A stretch of 35,004 nt of DNA from an uncultured Pseudomonadota bacterium (GCA_937898635.1 CALEJW010000014.1:1-35004); one strand, 5' to 3'; shown: positions 15,876 through 23,557, counted from the first letter of the stretch. The notes: generated by a model from the sequence alone, not told the origin. Numbers and translations are program-made.

Positions 15876-16905
15876 GGGCCAGTCCGGATTCCGGGAGCGC
15901 GACGCGCTCCTGCACGGGGACGAGGTGGGAGAGGAACTGGCGCGTGCAGTGCTCCCACGAGTAGCGCTCGGCGTAGCGGCGGACCTCGGCGCGATCGAGG
16001 GCGAGGGCCGCCATCGCGGCCGCGCCGAGGTCCTCGTTCAGGATGCCGGCGCCGGGATCCTTCACGACGTCGATCGGCCCTCGCACGGGAAAGGCCGCGA
16101 CGGGCGTGCCGCAGGCCATGGCCTCGAGGAGCACGAGCCCGAAGGTGTCCGTGCGGCTGGGGAAGACGAAGGCGTCGGCGCGCTGGTAGTAGCTCGCGAG
16201 CTCGGCGCCTGACTTGGTGCCCACGAAGACGGCCTTCGGGAAGCGCCGCGCGAGGCGCGCGCGCTCCGGGCCGTCGCCCACGACGACTTTCGTCCCCGGC
16301 AGGTCCAGGCGCAGGAAGGCCGGGAGGTTCTTCTCCACCGCCACGCGGCCCACGCAGGCGAAGACGGGCCGCGGCAGGTCGGCGAAGCGCTCCGCGCCGG
16401 GGTGGAAGAGCGCGAGGTCCACGCCCCGCGACCAGTCGGCGACGTTCGCGAAGCCGCGCTGCTCGAGGAGCGCGCGGATGGCGCCGGTTCCCACCAGGAC
16501 GGCGGAGGAGGGCCGGTGGAAGCGCCGCAGCCACGCGTAGGTCCAGCCGAGCGGGACGTGGAAGCGCGGCTGCACGTACTCGGGAAAGCAGGTGTGGTAG
16601 GCGGTCGTGAAGGCGAGGCCCTTCGCGACGCAGTAGTCGCGCGCGGCGATGCCCAGGGGCCCCTCGGTCGCGATGTGGATCGCCTCGGGCTCCTCCTCGC
16701 GGATCGTCCGCGCGACCTTCCGGCCCGGAAGCACCGCGAGCGGGATCTCCGGGTAGGTGGGCATCGGGATCGTGCGGAAGCCCTCCGGCGAGAGGACGAT
16801 CACCTCGTGCCCCCAGCGCTCGAGGCAGGCGATCGTGTTGCGAAGCGTCACCACCACGCCGTTCACCTGCGGCGCCCAGGCGTCAGTCACCAGCAAGATG
16901 CGCAT
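15853..16905 (-). CDS. GT4-family glycosyltransferase, probable diacylglycerol glycosyltransferase (Agt-like)
   Basis: A 350-residue GT-B fold enzyme. The N-terminus RILLVTDAWAPQVNGVV carries the acceptor-side glycine loop, GRVAVEKNL at 186-194 starts the donor domain, VVGDGPER is at 208-215, and the E-x7-E type motif lies in RTDTFGLVLLEAMACGTPV (251-269). It has no signal peptide and is likely membrane-associated. GGGAGGT precedes the ATG. It overlaps both neighbours by 23 bases, giving the order plcP-like, glycosyltransferase, dgkA. In several bacteria a plcP-agt pair makes glycolipids from diacylglycerol under phosphate limitation, and this gene fits the Agt position. The sugar donor cannot be read from sequence. 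Alternatives are a mannosyl- or glucosyltransferase for another lipid or glycan. Confidence 0.8.
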   Translation of the reverse strand: MRILLVTDAWAPQVNGVVVTLRNTIACLERWGHEVIVLSPEGFRTIPMPTYPEIPLAVLPGRKVARTIREEEPEAIHIATEGPLGIAARDYCVAKGLAFTTAYHTCFPEYVQPRFHVPLGWTYAWLRRFHRPSSAVLVGTGAIRALLEQRGFANVADWSRGVDLALFHPGAERFADLPRPVFACVGRVAVEKNLPAFLRLDLPGTKVVVGDGPERARLARRFPKAVFVGTKSGAELASYYQRADAFVFPSRTDTFGLVLLEAMACGTPVAAFPVRGPIDVVKDPGAGILNEDLGAAAMAALALDRAEVRRYAERYSWEHCTRQFLSHLVPVQERVALPESGLAHGRPLPR

Positions 16906-17779
16906 GTGCCACCTCCCGTGGAAAGACCGTGGAACGCTGCTTGAGGGCCTCGATCGCCCGCCAGTCGATGATGCGAAGCTCGCCGCTTTCCGTCTCGACC
17001 AGCGCCGTGAGGCTCTCCACCCAGTCGCCGTCGTTGCAGTAGAGGACGCCGCCGATGTCGCGGATCTCGGCCTTGTGGATGTGGCCGCAGACCACGCCGT
17101 CGAAATGCCGCCGCCTCGCCTCGTGCGCGAGCGCCTCCTCGAAGTCGGTCACGTAGGCCACCGCGTTCTTCACCCGGGCCTTGAGGAACTGCGAGAGCGA
17201 CCAGTAGCGAAGGCCCAGCCTCGCGGTCGTGTGGTTCAGCCACTGGTTCAGCTTCAGCGCCACGCCGTAGAGCACGTCGCCCAGGTGCGCGAGCCAGCGC
17301 GCGCGCTGCACGACCGCGTCGAAGAGGTCGCCGTGGGTGACCAGCAGGCGCCGGCCGTCGGCCGTGCGGTGCTCGGCCTCGTCGCGGATCTCGATGCCGC
17401 CGAGCGCCACGCCGAGGAAGTGGCGCAGCGCCTCGTCGTGGTTGCCCGCGACGTAGGTGACGCGCGTGCCCTTCCTCGCCTTGCGCAGCACCTTCTGGAT
17501 CACGTCGTTGTGGCTCTGGTGCCAGTACCAGCGCCGCCGGAGCTGCCAGCCGTCGACGATGTCGCCCACGAGGTACAGGTAGCGGCTCTCGGTGTTCCTC
17601 AGGAACTCGAGGAGGTGCGCGGCCTGGCAGCCCGGGGTGCCGAGGTGGAGATCGGAGATGAAGATGGCGCGGAAGCGAAGCGCCGACGGGTTGTCCGGGC
17701 CGCCCGGGTCGGCCTCGGGGTCCGCCGCGGCCGGGCGCACCGGCAGGAACGGTTGATCGGCTTGGGGGCCCTCGATCAT
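16883..17779 (-). CDS. Calcineurin-like metallophosphoesterase, PlcP-like (often labelled UDP-2,3-diacylglucosamine diphosphatase)
   Basis: A 298-residue two-metal phosphoesterase. The metal motifs are D43-x-H45 (SDLHLG), D73 (VGDIVDGW), GNHDE at 112-116, THGD at 148-151 and GHIH at 232-235. The tail NDGDWVESLTALVE resembles the PlcP-like group rather than classical LpxH. PlcP of alpha- and other proteobacteria is a phospholipase C that splits phospholipids to diacylglycerol during phosphate starvation, and databases commonly label it an LpxH-type enzyme. Here it lies upstream of a GT4 enzyme and dgkA and near pstSCAB, which favours PlcP. An N-terminal extension of about 35 Pro/Asp-rich residues precedes the domain. 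The LpxH-like activity remains possible. Confidence 0.75.
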   Translation of the reverse strand: MIEGPQADQPFLPVRPAAADPEADPGGPDNPSALRFRAIFISDLHLGTPGCQAAHLLEFLRNTESRYLYLVGDIVDGWQLRRRWYWHQSHNDVIQKVLRKARKGTRVTYVAGNHDEALRHFLGVALGGIEIRDEAEHRTADGRRLLVTHGDLFDAVVQRARWLAHLGDVLYGVALKLNQWLNHTTARLGLRYWSLSQFLKARVKNAVAYVTDFEEALAHEARRRHFDGVVCGHIHKAEIRDIGGVLYCNDGDWVESLTALVETESGELRIIDWRAIEALKQRSTVFPREVAHAHLAGD

Positions 17780-17814
17780 GGGCCCGGATTGTCCGCGACG
17801 CCCGAGTAAGGACT

Positions 17815-17843
17815 GCGACCGTCCCGTGACGATCCCGCGTCAG
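17815..17843 (-). promoter_or_regulatory. Weak candidate Pho box array upstream of the plcP-like gene
   Basis: On the minus strand three degenerate seven-base half-sites, CTGACGC, TCGTCAC and CGGTCGC, start exactly 11 bases apart (plus-strand spans 17837-17843, 17826-17832 and 17815-17821), the PhoB spacing. Each matches CTGTCAT at only four of seven positions, and no good -10 lies ten bases downstream, so chance is a real alternative in such GC-rich DNA. Confidence 0.25.
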
Positions 17844-17926
17844 GCGCGCGCCGCGCGCTTTCCTCGGGGCGGCGCCTTCGCGGGCGAGCCGCAATTCTGA
17901 AACATCGCGCCGCTAGCATCCCCGCC

Positions 17927-19693
17927 ATGTTCCGGCTCGAGAGCGCGATCGAATCGAAGTTCCCCGAGTTCGGGAGCCGCCGCGGCGTGCTCGCGAAGCC
18001 GGCCCTCGCGATCCTGCGCAAGGTGCTGCGGGAGGCGGAGGTGAACGCCTTCCTCGAGGGCGCCCGCGGCCTCGAGGGCATGGAGTTCATCGAGCGCATC
18101 CTCGAGCACTTCAACTTCAGCTACAGCGTCGTCGGCCGCGAGGTCGCGAACATCCCTGCCGAGGGCCGCGTGGTGATCGTCGCGAACCACCCCCTGGGGC
18201 TCCTCGACGGCGCGGCGCTCCTGAAGCTCGTGAGCGAGGTGCGGCGCGACGTGCGCATCGTCGCGAACGACATCCTCCTGCAGTTCGAGGCCCTCGCCCC
18301 GGTGCTGCTGCCGATCGTGAACCTCGGCGGGGGCTTCAACCGCGGCAACGTCCAGGCGATCCACGACGCGCTCGCCAACGACGAGGCGGTGATCATCTTT
18401 CCGAGCGGGGAAGTCTCGCGCGCGGGCCCCCGGGGCATCCGCGACACCCGCTGGCAGGCCGGGTTCCTGCGCTTCGCCGAGCAGGCGCGGGCGCCGCTGC
18501 TGCCGGTGCACCTCGAGGGGCGCAACTCCGCGCTCTTCTACTCCCTCTCGACGGTCTTCAAGCCGCTCTCCACCCTCATGCTGGTCGGCGAGGCGATGCG
18601 CCAGCGCGACATGACGCTCCCCGTGAGGATCGGCGAGCCCATCCCCTGGCGGGAGGTCGCCGCGCTCGACGGGCCCCGCGAGAGGAAGATCCGCCACATC
18701 ACGCGCCAGCTCTACGACCTGCCCCGCAACCGCGTGGCGCGGCTGCGGACGGAAAAGCCCGTCGCGCACCCGGAGCCGCGCCTGTCGGTGCGTGGCGAGT
18801 TGAACGGCGCCGAGCGCCTCGGGCGGACGGCCGACGGCAAGGACATCTTCCTCTTCGAGGGCCGCGGCAATTCCGCGGTGATGCGCGAGCTGGGACGGCT
18901 GCGCGAGATCGCCTTCCGGCAGGCGGGCGAGGGCACGGGCCGGCGCCGCGACCTCGACGCGTTCGACGCCTACTACAAGCAGGTGGTCCTCTGGGACGAG
19001 TCGGCGCTGCAGATCGTGGGCGCCTACCGCATCGGCGAGGCGGCATCGATCGTCGCCTCGCGCGGGCCGGACGGCCTCTACACCCACGGGCTCTTCGCGC
19101 TGGAGGAGGGCATGGGCGAGCTCCTGCCCCGGGCGCTGGAGCTCGGGCGCAGCTTCGTGCAGCCCCGCTACCAGGGCCTGCGCGCCCTCGACTATCTCTG
19201 GCACGGCATCGGCGCCTACCTCGCCACGCGCCCGTCGGTGCGCTATCTCTTCGGCCCGGTGAGCATCAGCGCGCAGTATCCCGAGGAGGCGCGCCGGCTC
19301 CTCGTGCACTTCTACCGCCGCCACTTCGGCGCCGCGCAGGCGCTCGCCACGCCGCGGCGCCCCTTCGCGATCCCCCCGGAGGACGAGGCCGCCTTCCGCG
19401 CGCTCGTGACGGGCGAGGACTATGCGCGCGATTTCCGCGCGCTCAAGAAGCGCCTGGGCGAGCTCGGCGTGGCGGTTCCCACCCTCTACAAGCAGTACAC
19501 CGACCTCTGCGAGCCCGGCGGGGCCCGCTTCCTCGGCTTCAGCGTCGATCCGGCGTTCGCCGGCTGCGTGGACGGGCTCGTGCTCGTGGACCTCGAGAAA
19601 CTGAAGGCCTCGAAGCGCGAGCGCTACCTGGGCGGGAGCCGGCTCCGGCGCGCGCCCGCCGAGGAGGTCGTCATGGGCGCGTCACCGCCCTGA
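17927..19693 (+). CDS. Bifunctional ornithine-lipid synthase, OlsF-like (acyltransferase + GNAT N-acyltransferase)
   Basis: A 588-residue two-domain protein. Residues 1-270 form a PlsC-type acyltransferase with the catalytic NHPLGLLDG (H88, D94) and the FPSGEVSR block. Residues about 290-560 form an OlsB-like N-acyltransferase of the hemolysin/Acetyltransf_5 type, with RLREIAFRQAGEGTG, the DAFD core, IVGAYRIG and the segment around SISAQYPEEARRLLVHFY. This is the layout of OlsF, in which the C-terminal half makes lyso-ornithine lipid and the N-terminal half adds the second acyl chain. Ornithine lipids contain no phosphorus and often replace phospholipids when phosphate is scarce. It lies divergent to the plcP-like operon and close to pst. 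No Shine-Dalgarno is evident before ATG 17927. A different acyl acceptor is possible. Confidence 0.8.
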   Translation: MFRLESAIESKFPEFGSRRGVLAKPALAILRKVLREAEVNAFLEGARGLEGMEFIERILEHFNFSYSVVGREVANIPAEGRVVIVANHPLGLLDGAALLKLVSEVRRDVRIVANDILLQFEALAPVLLPIVNLGGGFNRGNVQAIHDALANDEAVIIFPSGEVSRAGPRGIRDTRWQAGFLRFAEQARAPLLPVHLEGRNSALFYSLSTVFKPLSTLMLVGEAMRQRDMTLPVRIGEPIPWREVAALDGPRERKIRHITRQLYDLPRNRVARLRTEKPVAHPEPRLSVRGELNGAERLGRTADGKDIFLFEGRGNSAVMRELGRLREIAFRQAGEGTGRRRDLDAFDAYYKQVVLWDESALQIVGAYRIGEAASIVASRGPDGLYTHGLFALEEGMGELLPRALELGRSFVQPRYQGLRALDYLWHGIGAYLATRPSVRYLFGPVSISAQYPEEARRLLVHFYRRHFGAAQALATPRRPFAIPPEDEAAFRALVTGEDYARDFRALKKRLGELGVAVPTLYKQYTDLCEPGGARFLGFSVDPAFAGCVDGLVLVDLEKLKASKRERYLGGSRLRRAPAEEVVMGASPP

Positions 19694-19852
19694 CATGGTC
19701 GCGGCCCATACTGGCCTCGCTGCGTTCGCTTGCGTAGCGCGACCCGTCGCGGGGATGCGAGAAGCACTTCCTCTCCGCGGGGGACGCGCCGGGTGCCTCG
19801 GTAGTGCCTCTCCGGCGCCACCCGGACCTCCTCCTCCGCTGGTGGCTTTGTC

Positions 19853-19882
19853 GGGCGGCCCTCGGGCCGCCCGTCTTTTTTT
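19853..19882 (+). terminator. Rho-independent terminator of the olsF-like gene
   Basis: GGGCGGCC (19853-19860) pairs perfectly with GGCCGCCC (19865-19872) around CTCG, followed by GTC and seven T's to 19882. This is a strong plus-strand terminator. The stretch between the olsF-like stop (19693) and this hairpin, about 160 bases, holds no gene I can support. The T-run touches the stop codon of the convergent acr3 gene. Confidence 0.9.
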
Positions 19883-20922
19883 CAGCGCGCCGGCGCCTCG
19901 TACCAGGCGCGGCTCGCGTTCACCACCTTCACGACGGCGAGCATCGCGGGCACCTCGACCAGCACGCCCACCACGGTCGCGAGCGCGGCGCCCGACTCCA
20001 GCCCGAAGAGCGTGATCGCCGCGGCCACGGCGAGCTCGAAGAAGTTGCTCGCCCCGATGAGGCAGGAGGGTCCCGCGACCTCGTGCGCCACGCCGAGTCG
20101 CCGGTTGAGCAGGTAGGCGAGGCCGGAGTTGAAGAAGACCTGCAGCACGATCGGCACCGCGAGGAGGGCGATCACCAGGGGCTCGCGCAGGATCGCCTCG
20201 CCCTGGAAGCCGAAGAGCAGGACGATCGTCGCGAGGAGCGCGGTGATGGAAGCCGGGCCCAGGCGCGCGAGCGTCGCGCGGTAGGCCGCCTCCGACTTCG
20301 CGAGGAGCGCGCGGCGCCAGAGCTGCGCGAGCGCGACGGGGACGGCCACGTAGAGCACGACGGAGGCGAGGAGCGTGTCCCAGGGCACGACGATGCTGGA
20401 GAGCCCCAGCAGGAGCGCCACGATGGGGGCGAAGAGGAAGACCATCAGCGTGTCGTTGAGCGCCACCTGCGAGAGCGTGAAGTAGGCGTTGCCGCGGCAG
20501 AGCTCGCTCCAGACGAACACCATCGCCGTGCAGGGCGCGGCGGCGAGGAGGATCAACCCCGCCACGTAGCTGTCCAGCTGCGCCGCCGGGAGCCAGGGCG
20601 CGAAGAGGTGGCGCACGAAGATCCACGCGAGGAGCGCCATGGAGAAGGGCTTCACCGCCCAGTTCACGAAGAGGGTGACGCCGATGCCGCGCCAGTGCTC
20701 GCGCACCTGGTGCAGCGCCCCGAAGTCGATCTTCAGGAGCATCGGCACGATCATCACCCAGATGAGCGCGCCCACCGGGAGGTTCACCTGCGCGAGCTCG
20801 AGGCGGCCGATCGCCTCGAAGGCGCCCGGCGCCGCCCGCCCCAGCGCGATGCCCGCGACGATGCAGGCGAGCACCCACAGGGACAGGTAGCGCTCGAAGA
20901 CGCCCATCGCGGGCGCCGTCAT
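19882..20922 (-). CDS. acr3: Arsenite efflux permease Acr3
   Basis: A 346-residue inner-membrane carrier of the ACR3/BART superfamily with about ten spans that exports arsenite. Diagnostic segments are NWAVKPFSMALLAWIF, APCTAMVFVWS with the essential Cys at residue 131, GNAYFTLSQVALND, and GASNFFELAVAAA containing the conserved Glu. The ATG at 20922 overlaps the arsC stop (TCAT at 19-22 of that interval), so the two are translationally coupled. It is the last gene of the arsR-arsI-arsC-acr3 operon and removes the arsenite made by ArsC and ArsI. It meets the olsF-like gene tail to tail. Confidence 0.96.
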   Translation of the reverse strand: MTAPAMGVFERYLSLWVLACIVAGIALGRAAPGAFEAIGRLELAQVNLPVGALIWVMIVPMLLKIDFGALHQVREHWRGIGVTLFVNWAVKPFSMALLAWIFVRHLFAPWLPAAQLDSYVAGLILLAAAPCTAMVFVWSELCRGNAYFTLSQVALNDTLMVFLFAPIVALLLGLSSIVVPWDTLLASVVLYVAVPVALAQLWRRALLAKSEAAYRATLARLGPASITALLATIVLLFGFQGEAILREPLVIALLAVPIVLQVFFNSGLAYLLNRRLGVAHEVAGPSCLIGASNFFELAVAAAITLFGLESGAALATVVGVLVEVPAMLAVVKVVNASRAWYEAPAR

Positions 20923-21413
20923 GCCTTGCCGATCTCGCGCAGGCGCGATTGCAGCGAGAGCCTGTCCAGGCGCGCGAGCGGCAGGCTCGCGAAGAGCTCG
21001 ATGCGGCGCTTGAGGAGGAGATAGGCGTCGAGGAAGGCCCGGCGCTTCGCCTCGTCGGTGCCCTCGGCCGCGGCCGGGTCGGCCACGCCCCAGTGGGCGC
21101 TCATGGGCTGGCCGGGCCAGACGGGGCACACCTCGCCCGCGGCGTTGTCGCAGACGGTGATCACGAAGTCGAGCGCGGGCGCGCCGGGCTGCGCGAACTC
21201 TTCCCAGTTCTTGCTGCGCAGACCCTCGGTCGGCAGGCGGTTCTTCGCGAGGAGCTCGAGGGCGAAGGGATTCACGCGGCCCGCCGGATGGCTTCCCGCG
21301 CTGAAGGCGCGGAACTTCGCCGGGTCCACCGCATTGAGGATCGACTCGGCGAGGATGGAGCGCGCCGAGTTGCCCGTGCACAGGAAGAGCACGTTGAGAG
21401 GCTGGTCCGCCAT
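20919..21413 (-). CDS. arsC: Arsenate reductase ArsC, thioredoxin-coupled (LMW phosphatase type)
   Basis: A 164-residue cytosolic reductase. The P-loop LCTGNSARS places the nucleophile at C12. The redox pair C88 and C96 lies in ITVCDNAAGEVCPVWPG, and SAHWGVADP supplies the general-acid Asp at about 112. Three cysteines in this order define the thioredoxin-coupled class, not the glutaredoxin class. The frame is open further upstream, but the ATG at 21413 gives the normal N-terminus. It follows arsI by 10 bases and overlaps acr3. Arsenite produced here is the substrate of Acr3. The C-terminus is about 25 residues longer than the minimal enzyme. Confidence 0.96.
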   Translation of the reverse strand: MADQPLNVLFLCTGNSARSILAESILNAVDPAKFRAFSAGSHPAGRVNPFALELLAKNRLPTEGLRSKNWEEFAQPGAPALDFVITVCDNAAGEVCPVWPGQPMSAHWGVADPAAAEGTDEAKRRAFLDAYLLLKRRIELFASLPLARLDRLSLQSRLREIGKA

Positions 21414-21423
21414 CGGGAGCCGC

Positions 21424-21873
21424 CTAGGCGCAGCAGGCACGCGGCGCCGCGGCCGGCGCCTGGTTCCCGGTGGCGCAGCAGGCATCGGCGCCTTTCGCGG
21501 GAGCGCCGAAGGTCGGGATGTCGCCGAGCGTGTGGAAGGTTTCCCAGGCGATCCCCTGCGGGTCGGTGACCCAGTACTTGTCGGAGTTCGCGTAGCAGCA
21601 CGAGGCGCCGCGGTCGTCCTTCACCGGCACGGCGCGCGCGACCGACTCGCGAAGGCCGGCCAGCTCGGCGTCCGAATCCACCTGCAGCCCCAGGTGGTTG
21701 AGGCCCGGCGCGTGGCCGCGCTGCGAGATGGCGAAATTCAGGCGCGGGTCCTCGACCATCCACTTGGCGTAGTCGGGCTTCTCGACCGTGGGGGGCGCGC
21801 CGAAAACGGTGGAATAGAAGCGGATGCTGTCGGCGAGGTTCGCGACGGAGACGTGCACGTGGAAGCGTTTCAT
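21424..21873 (-). CDS. arsI: ArsI-like C-As lyase (extradiol/glyoxalase-fold dioxygenase)
   Basis: A 149-residue vicinal-oxygen-chelate protein. The N-terminus MKRFHVHVSV supplies the first iron ligand H5; H60 and E111 (in AWETFHT) fit the other two. The arsenic-binding vicinal pair C92-C93 lies in SCCYA, directly before the SDKYWVTDPQG motif typical of ArsI. ArsI cleaves the carbon-arsenic bond of methylarsenite and aromatic trivalent arsenicals to give arsenite. The tail is rich in cysteines (two further CC pairs) and may bind arsenic as well. The ATG at 21873 overlaps the arsR stop as ATGA. Related CadI-like proteins of unknown role look similar, but the ars operon context supports ArsI. 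Confidence 0.88.
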   Translation of the reverse strand: MKRFHVHVSVANLADSIRFYSTVFGAPPTVEKPDYAKWMVEDPRLNFAISQRGHAPGLNHLGLQVDSDAELAGLRESVARAVPVKDDRGASCCYANSDKYWVTDPQGIAWETFHTLGDIPTFGAPAKGADACCATGNQAPAAAPRACCA

Positions 21874-22247
21874 GGCGCCTTTCCTTTCTTGGCGGGAGGG
21901 CAGGGGGAGGAAGGCGGGCAGGCCGAAAGGCCGGTCTCCGCCGGGGTGAGGCATTCGTCCGGCTGGCCGCGGCAGCAGTTCTGCGACAGGTAGGTCATGA
22001 GCGCGGCCATCCGCTCGTAGTCCGCGGAATAGATGTGGTAGCGGGAGGCCGAGCGCGAGGCGACGAGGCCCGCGTTGGCGAGCTCCTTCAGGTGGAAGGA
22101 GAGCGTCGAGGGCGCGACCCCGAGGCTCGCGGCGATGTTGCCGGGGGTATCGCCCGCGGGTCCCGCCTCCACGAGGTGGCGGAAGACCGCGAGGCGCGAC
22201 TCCTGGGCGAGGGCGGACAGGGCCGCCACGGCTTCTTTGATTTGCAT
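21870..22247 (-). CDS. arsR: ArsR-family arsenite-responsive repressor
   Basis: A 125-residue winged-helix repressor. The recognition region APSTLSFHLKELANAGLV is at about 45-62, followed by the wing VASRSASRYHIYSADYE. Instead of the ELCVC motif of plasmid ArsR, it has a C-terminal cysteine site: C91-C92 and C99 (NCCRGQPDEC), as in the Acidithiobacillus type where three C-terminal cysteines bind As(III). Further cysteines sit in the Pro-rich tail. It is the first gene of the operon and overlaps arsI. The likely operator overlaps its own promoter directly next to the start codon, so it should repress itself until arsenite is present. Confidence 0.95.
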   Translation of the reverse strand: MQIKEAVAALSALAQESRLAVFRHLVEAGPAGDTPGNIAASLGVAPSTLSFHLKELANAGLVASRSASRYHIYSADYERMAALMTYLSQNCCRGQPDECLTPAETGLSACPPSSPCPPAKKGKAP

Positions 22248-22282
22248 ATTTCCAGAATTATCGAAATGAGCGGTCCTGTCAA
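22248..22282 (-). promoter_or_regulatory. arsR promoter and ArsR operator
   Basis: On the minus strand a perfect TTGACA -35 (22282-22277) is followed by an imperfect dyad ATTTCGA-N6-TGGAAAT (22267-22248; six of seven arm pairs match). GATAAT lies within it but only 14 bases from the -35; at 17 bases the hexamer is poor. The dyad touches the arsR ATG at 22247, so the transcript would be leaderless or nearly so. The location fits repression by occlusion. Confidence 0.65.
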
Positions 22283-22324
22283 CCCCCCGGCGGCCGGGGC
22301 GAGGGCTCCCGGCGGGGTCGAAAA

Positions 22325-22354
22325 TTGACCCGTGTCACCCCCAGGCTGTAAAAT
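22325..22354 (+). promoter_or_regulatory. Sigma-70 promoter of tpiA
   Basis: TTGACC (22325-22330) and TAAAAT (22349-22354), each five of six to consensus, are 18 bases apart, with TG just before the -10. Transcription should start near 22361, 17 bases before the tpiA ATG, leaving room for the GAGGGG ribosome-binding site at 22366-22371. It faces away from the arsR promoter. Confidence 0.8.
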
Positions 22355-22377
22355 CCGGCGGTTTTGAGGGGCTCGAA

Positions 22378-23127
22378 ATGCGGCAGAAGCACGTCGTCGG
22401 GAACTGGAAGCTCAACGGCAGCCTTTCCGGCAACGAAACGCTGCTCCGGGCGATCCTCGCCGGGGTATCGGCGAAGCCGGACCGCCACCTCGCGGTGTGC
22501 GTGCCGGCTCCCTACCTCGCCCAGGCCGGCGCTCTCCTCGCGGGAACGCCGGTGGCCTGGGGCGGTCAGGATGTCAGCCGCTTCGAGAAGGGCGCCTATA
22601 CCGGCGAAGTGGCCGGGGCGATGTTCCGGGACCTCGGGGCCACCTTCGCGATCGTGGGCCACTCCGAGAGAAGGACGGTCTTCGGGGACACGGACGAGGT
22701 GGTGGCGCAGAAGTACGCCGCCGCCCGGAAGGCCGGCCTCGTGCCGATCTTCTGCGTGGGGGAGACCCTGGAGGAGCGCGAGCGCGGGGTGACGGAGGCG
22801 GTGCTCGCGCGGCAGCTGGACGCGGTGCTCGCGAAGTCCGGGCCCGCGGCGCTCGAAGGCGCGCTCCTCGCCTACGAGCCGGTGTGGGCCATCGGGACCG
22901 GCAGGACCGCCACGGCGGCGCAGGCGCAGCAAGCGCATGCTTTCCTGCGCGGCCGGGTGGCGGCGAAGGACGCGGGCGTGGCCGCCGCGCTGCCGGTTCT
23001 CTACGGCGGCAGCGTGAAGGGCGCGAACGCGGCAGAATTGTTCGCGATGCCGGACGTCGATGGCGGTCTTATCGGCGGGGCGTCGCTGGTGGCGGAAGAC
23101 TTCCTCGCGATCTGGCGAGCGCTTTAG
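22378..23127 (+). CDS. tpiA: Triosephosphate isomerase
   Basis: A 249-residue glycolytic TIM-barrel enzyme that interconverts dihydroxyacetone phosphate and glyceraldehyde-3-phosphate. The catalytic residues are N9 and K11 (VGNWKLNG), H95 (IVGHSERR) and E167 (AYEPVWAIGTG). The phosphate-binding YGGSVKGANA and GGLIGGASL are also present. The start ATG 22378 has GAGGGG six bases upstream, behind a good promoter. It heads tpiA-secG-tRNA-Leu-nuo, an order common in betaproteobacteria. The length and motifs are normal. Confidence 0.98.
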   Translation: MRQKHVVGNWKLNGSLSGNETLLRAILAGVSAKPDRHLAVCVPAPYLAQAGALLAGTPVAWGGQDVSRFEKGAYTGEVAGAMFRDLGATFAIVGHSERRTVFGDTDEVVAQKYAAARKAGLVPIFCVGETLEERERGVTEAVLARQLDAVLAKSGPAALEGALLAYEPVWAIGTGRTATAAQAQQAHAFLRGRVAAKDAGVAAALPVLYGGSVKGANAAELFAMPDVDGGLIGGASLVAEDFLAIWRAL

Positions 23128-23166
23128 CCCGGAAGCGGGCGGGTATCAATCGGACAAGGGCAGGCA

Positions 23167-23532
23167 ATGCATACGCTGGTGATCGTGCTTCACATGCTCG
23201 CGGCGGTGGCCATCGTCGTGCTGGTGCTGCTGCAGCACGGCAAGGGCGCCGACATGGGCGCGGCCTTCGGCAGCGGCTCGGCCGGCAGCCTCTTCGGCTC
23301 CTCGGGCGCGGCCAACTTCCTCTCGCGCTCCACGGGCGTGCTGGCGGCCGTCTTCTTCGCGACGAGCCTCGGGCTCACCTTCCTCTCGGCGTCGCCCTCG
23401 AAGTCCGGCGGCGTCACGCAATCGATCCAGACCGACGCGGCGAAACCCGCGCCGGCACCGGCGGCGCCCGCTCCCTCGGCGCCCGCGCCGTCGGGGGACC
23501 CCCTGTCGAAGTCGCAGGAGATCCCCAAGTAG
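23167..23532 (+). CDS. secG: Protein translocase subunit SecG
   Basis: A 121-residue membrane protein of the SecYEG translocon. Two spans (about residues 3-22 and 56-76) flank the conserved cytosolic loop QHGKGADMGAAFGSGSAGS, diagnostic of SecG. After the second span comes an Ala/Pro-rich, low-complexity tail of about 45 residues, longer than in E. coli but usual in this class. It lies 39 bases after tpiA, probably in the same transcript, and just ahead of the tRNA gene. Confidence 0.96.
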   Translation: MHTLVIVLHMLAAVAIVVLVLLQHGKGADMGAAFGSGSAGSLFGSSGAANFLSRSTGVLAAVFFATSLGLTFLSASPSKSGGVTQSIQTDAAKPAPAPAAPAPSAPAPSGDPLSKSQEIPK

Positions 23533-23557
23533 TCCTCGTTGCACGGCAGTGCGAAAT

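Noticed and set aside
16883..17779. Assignment as the lipid A enzyme LpxH
   Set aside because: The catalytic fold fits, but the NDGDWVES tail, the length of about 300 residues and the neighbours (GT4 and dgkA near pst) fit the PlcP-like group better. LpxH-like activity is kept as an alternative.
19694..19852. Small open frames between the olsF-like gene and its terminator
   Set aside because: No ribosome-binding site, no recognisable domain and Arg/Pro-rich composition; treated as untranslated 3' sequence.
21414..21485. Longer N-terminus for arsC
   Set aside because: It would overlap the end of arsI and adds an Arg/Pro-rich stretch absent from ArsC proteins; ATG 21413 gives the normal start.
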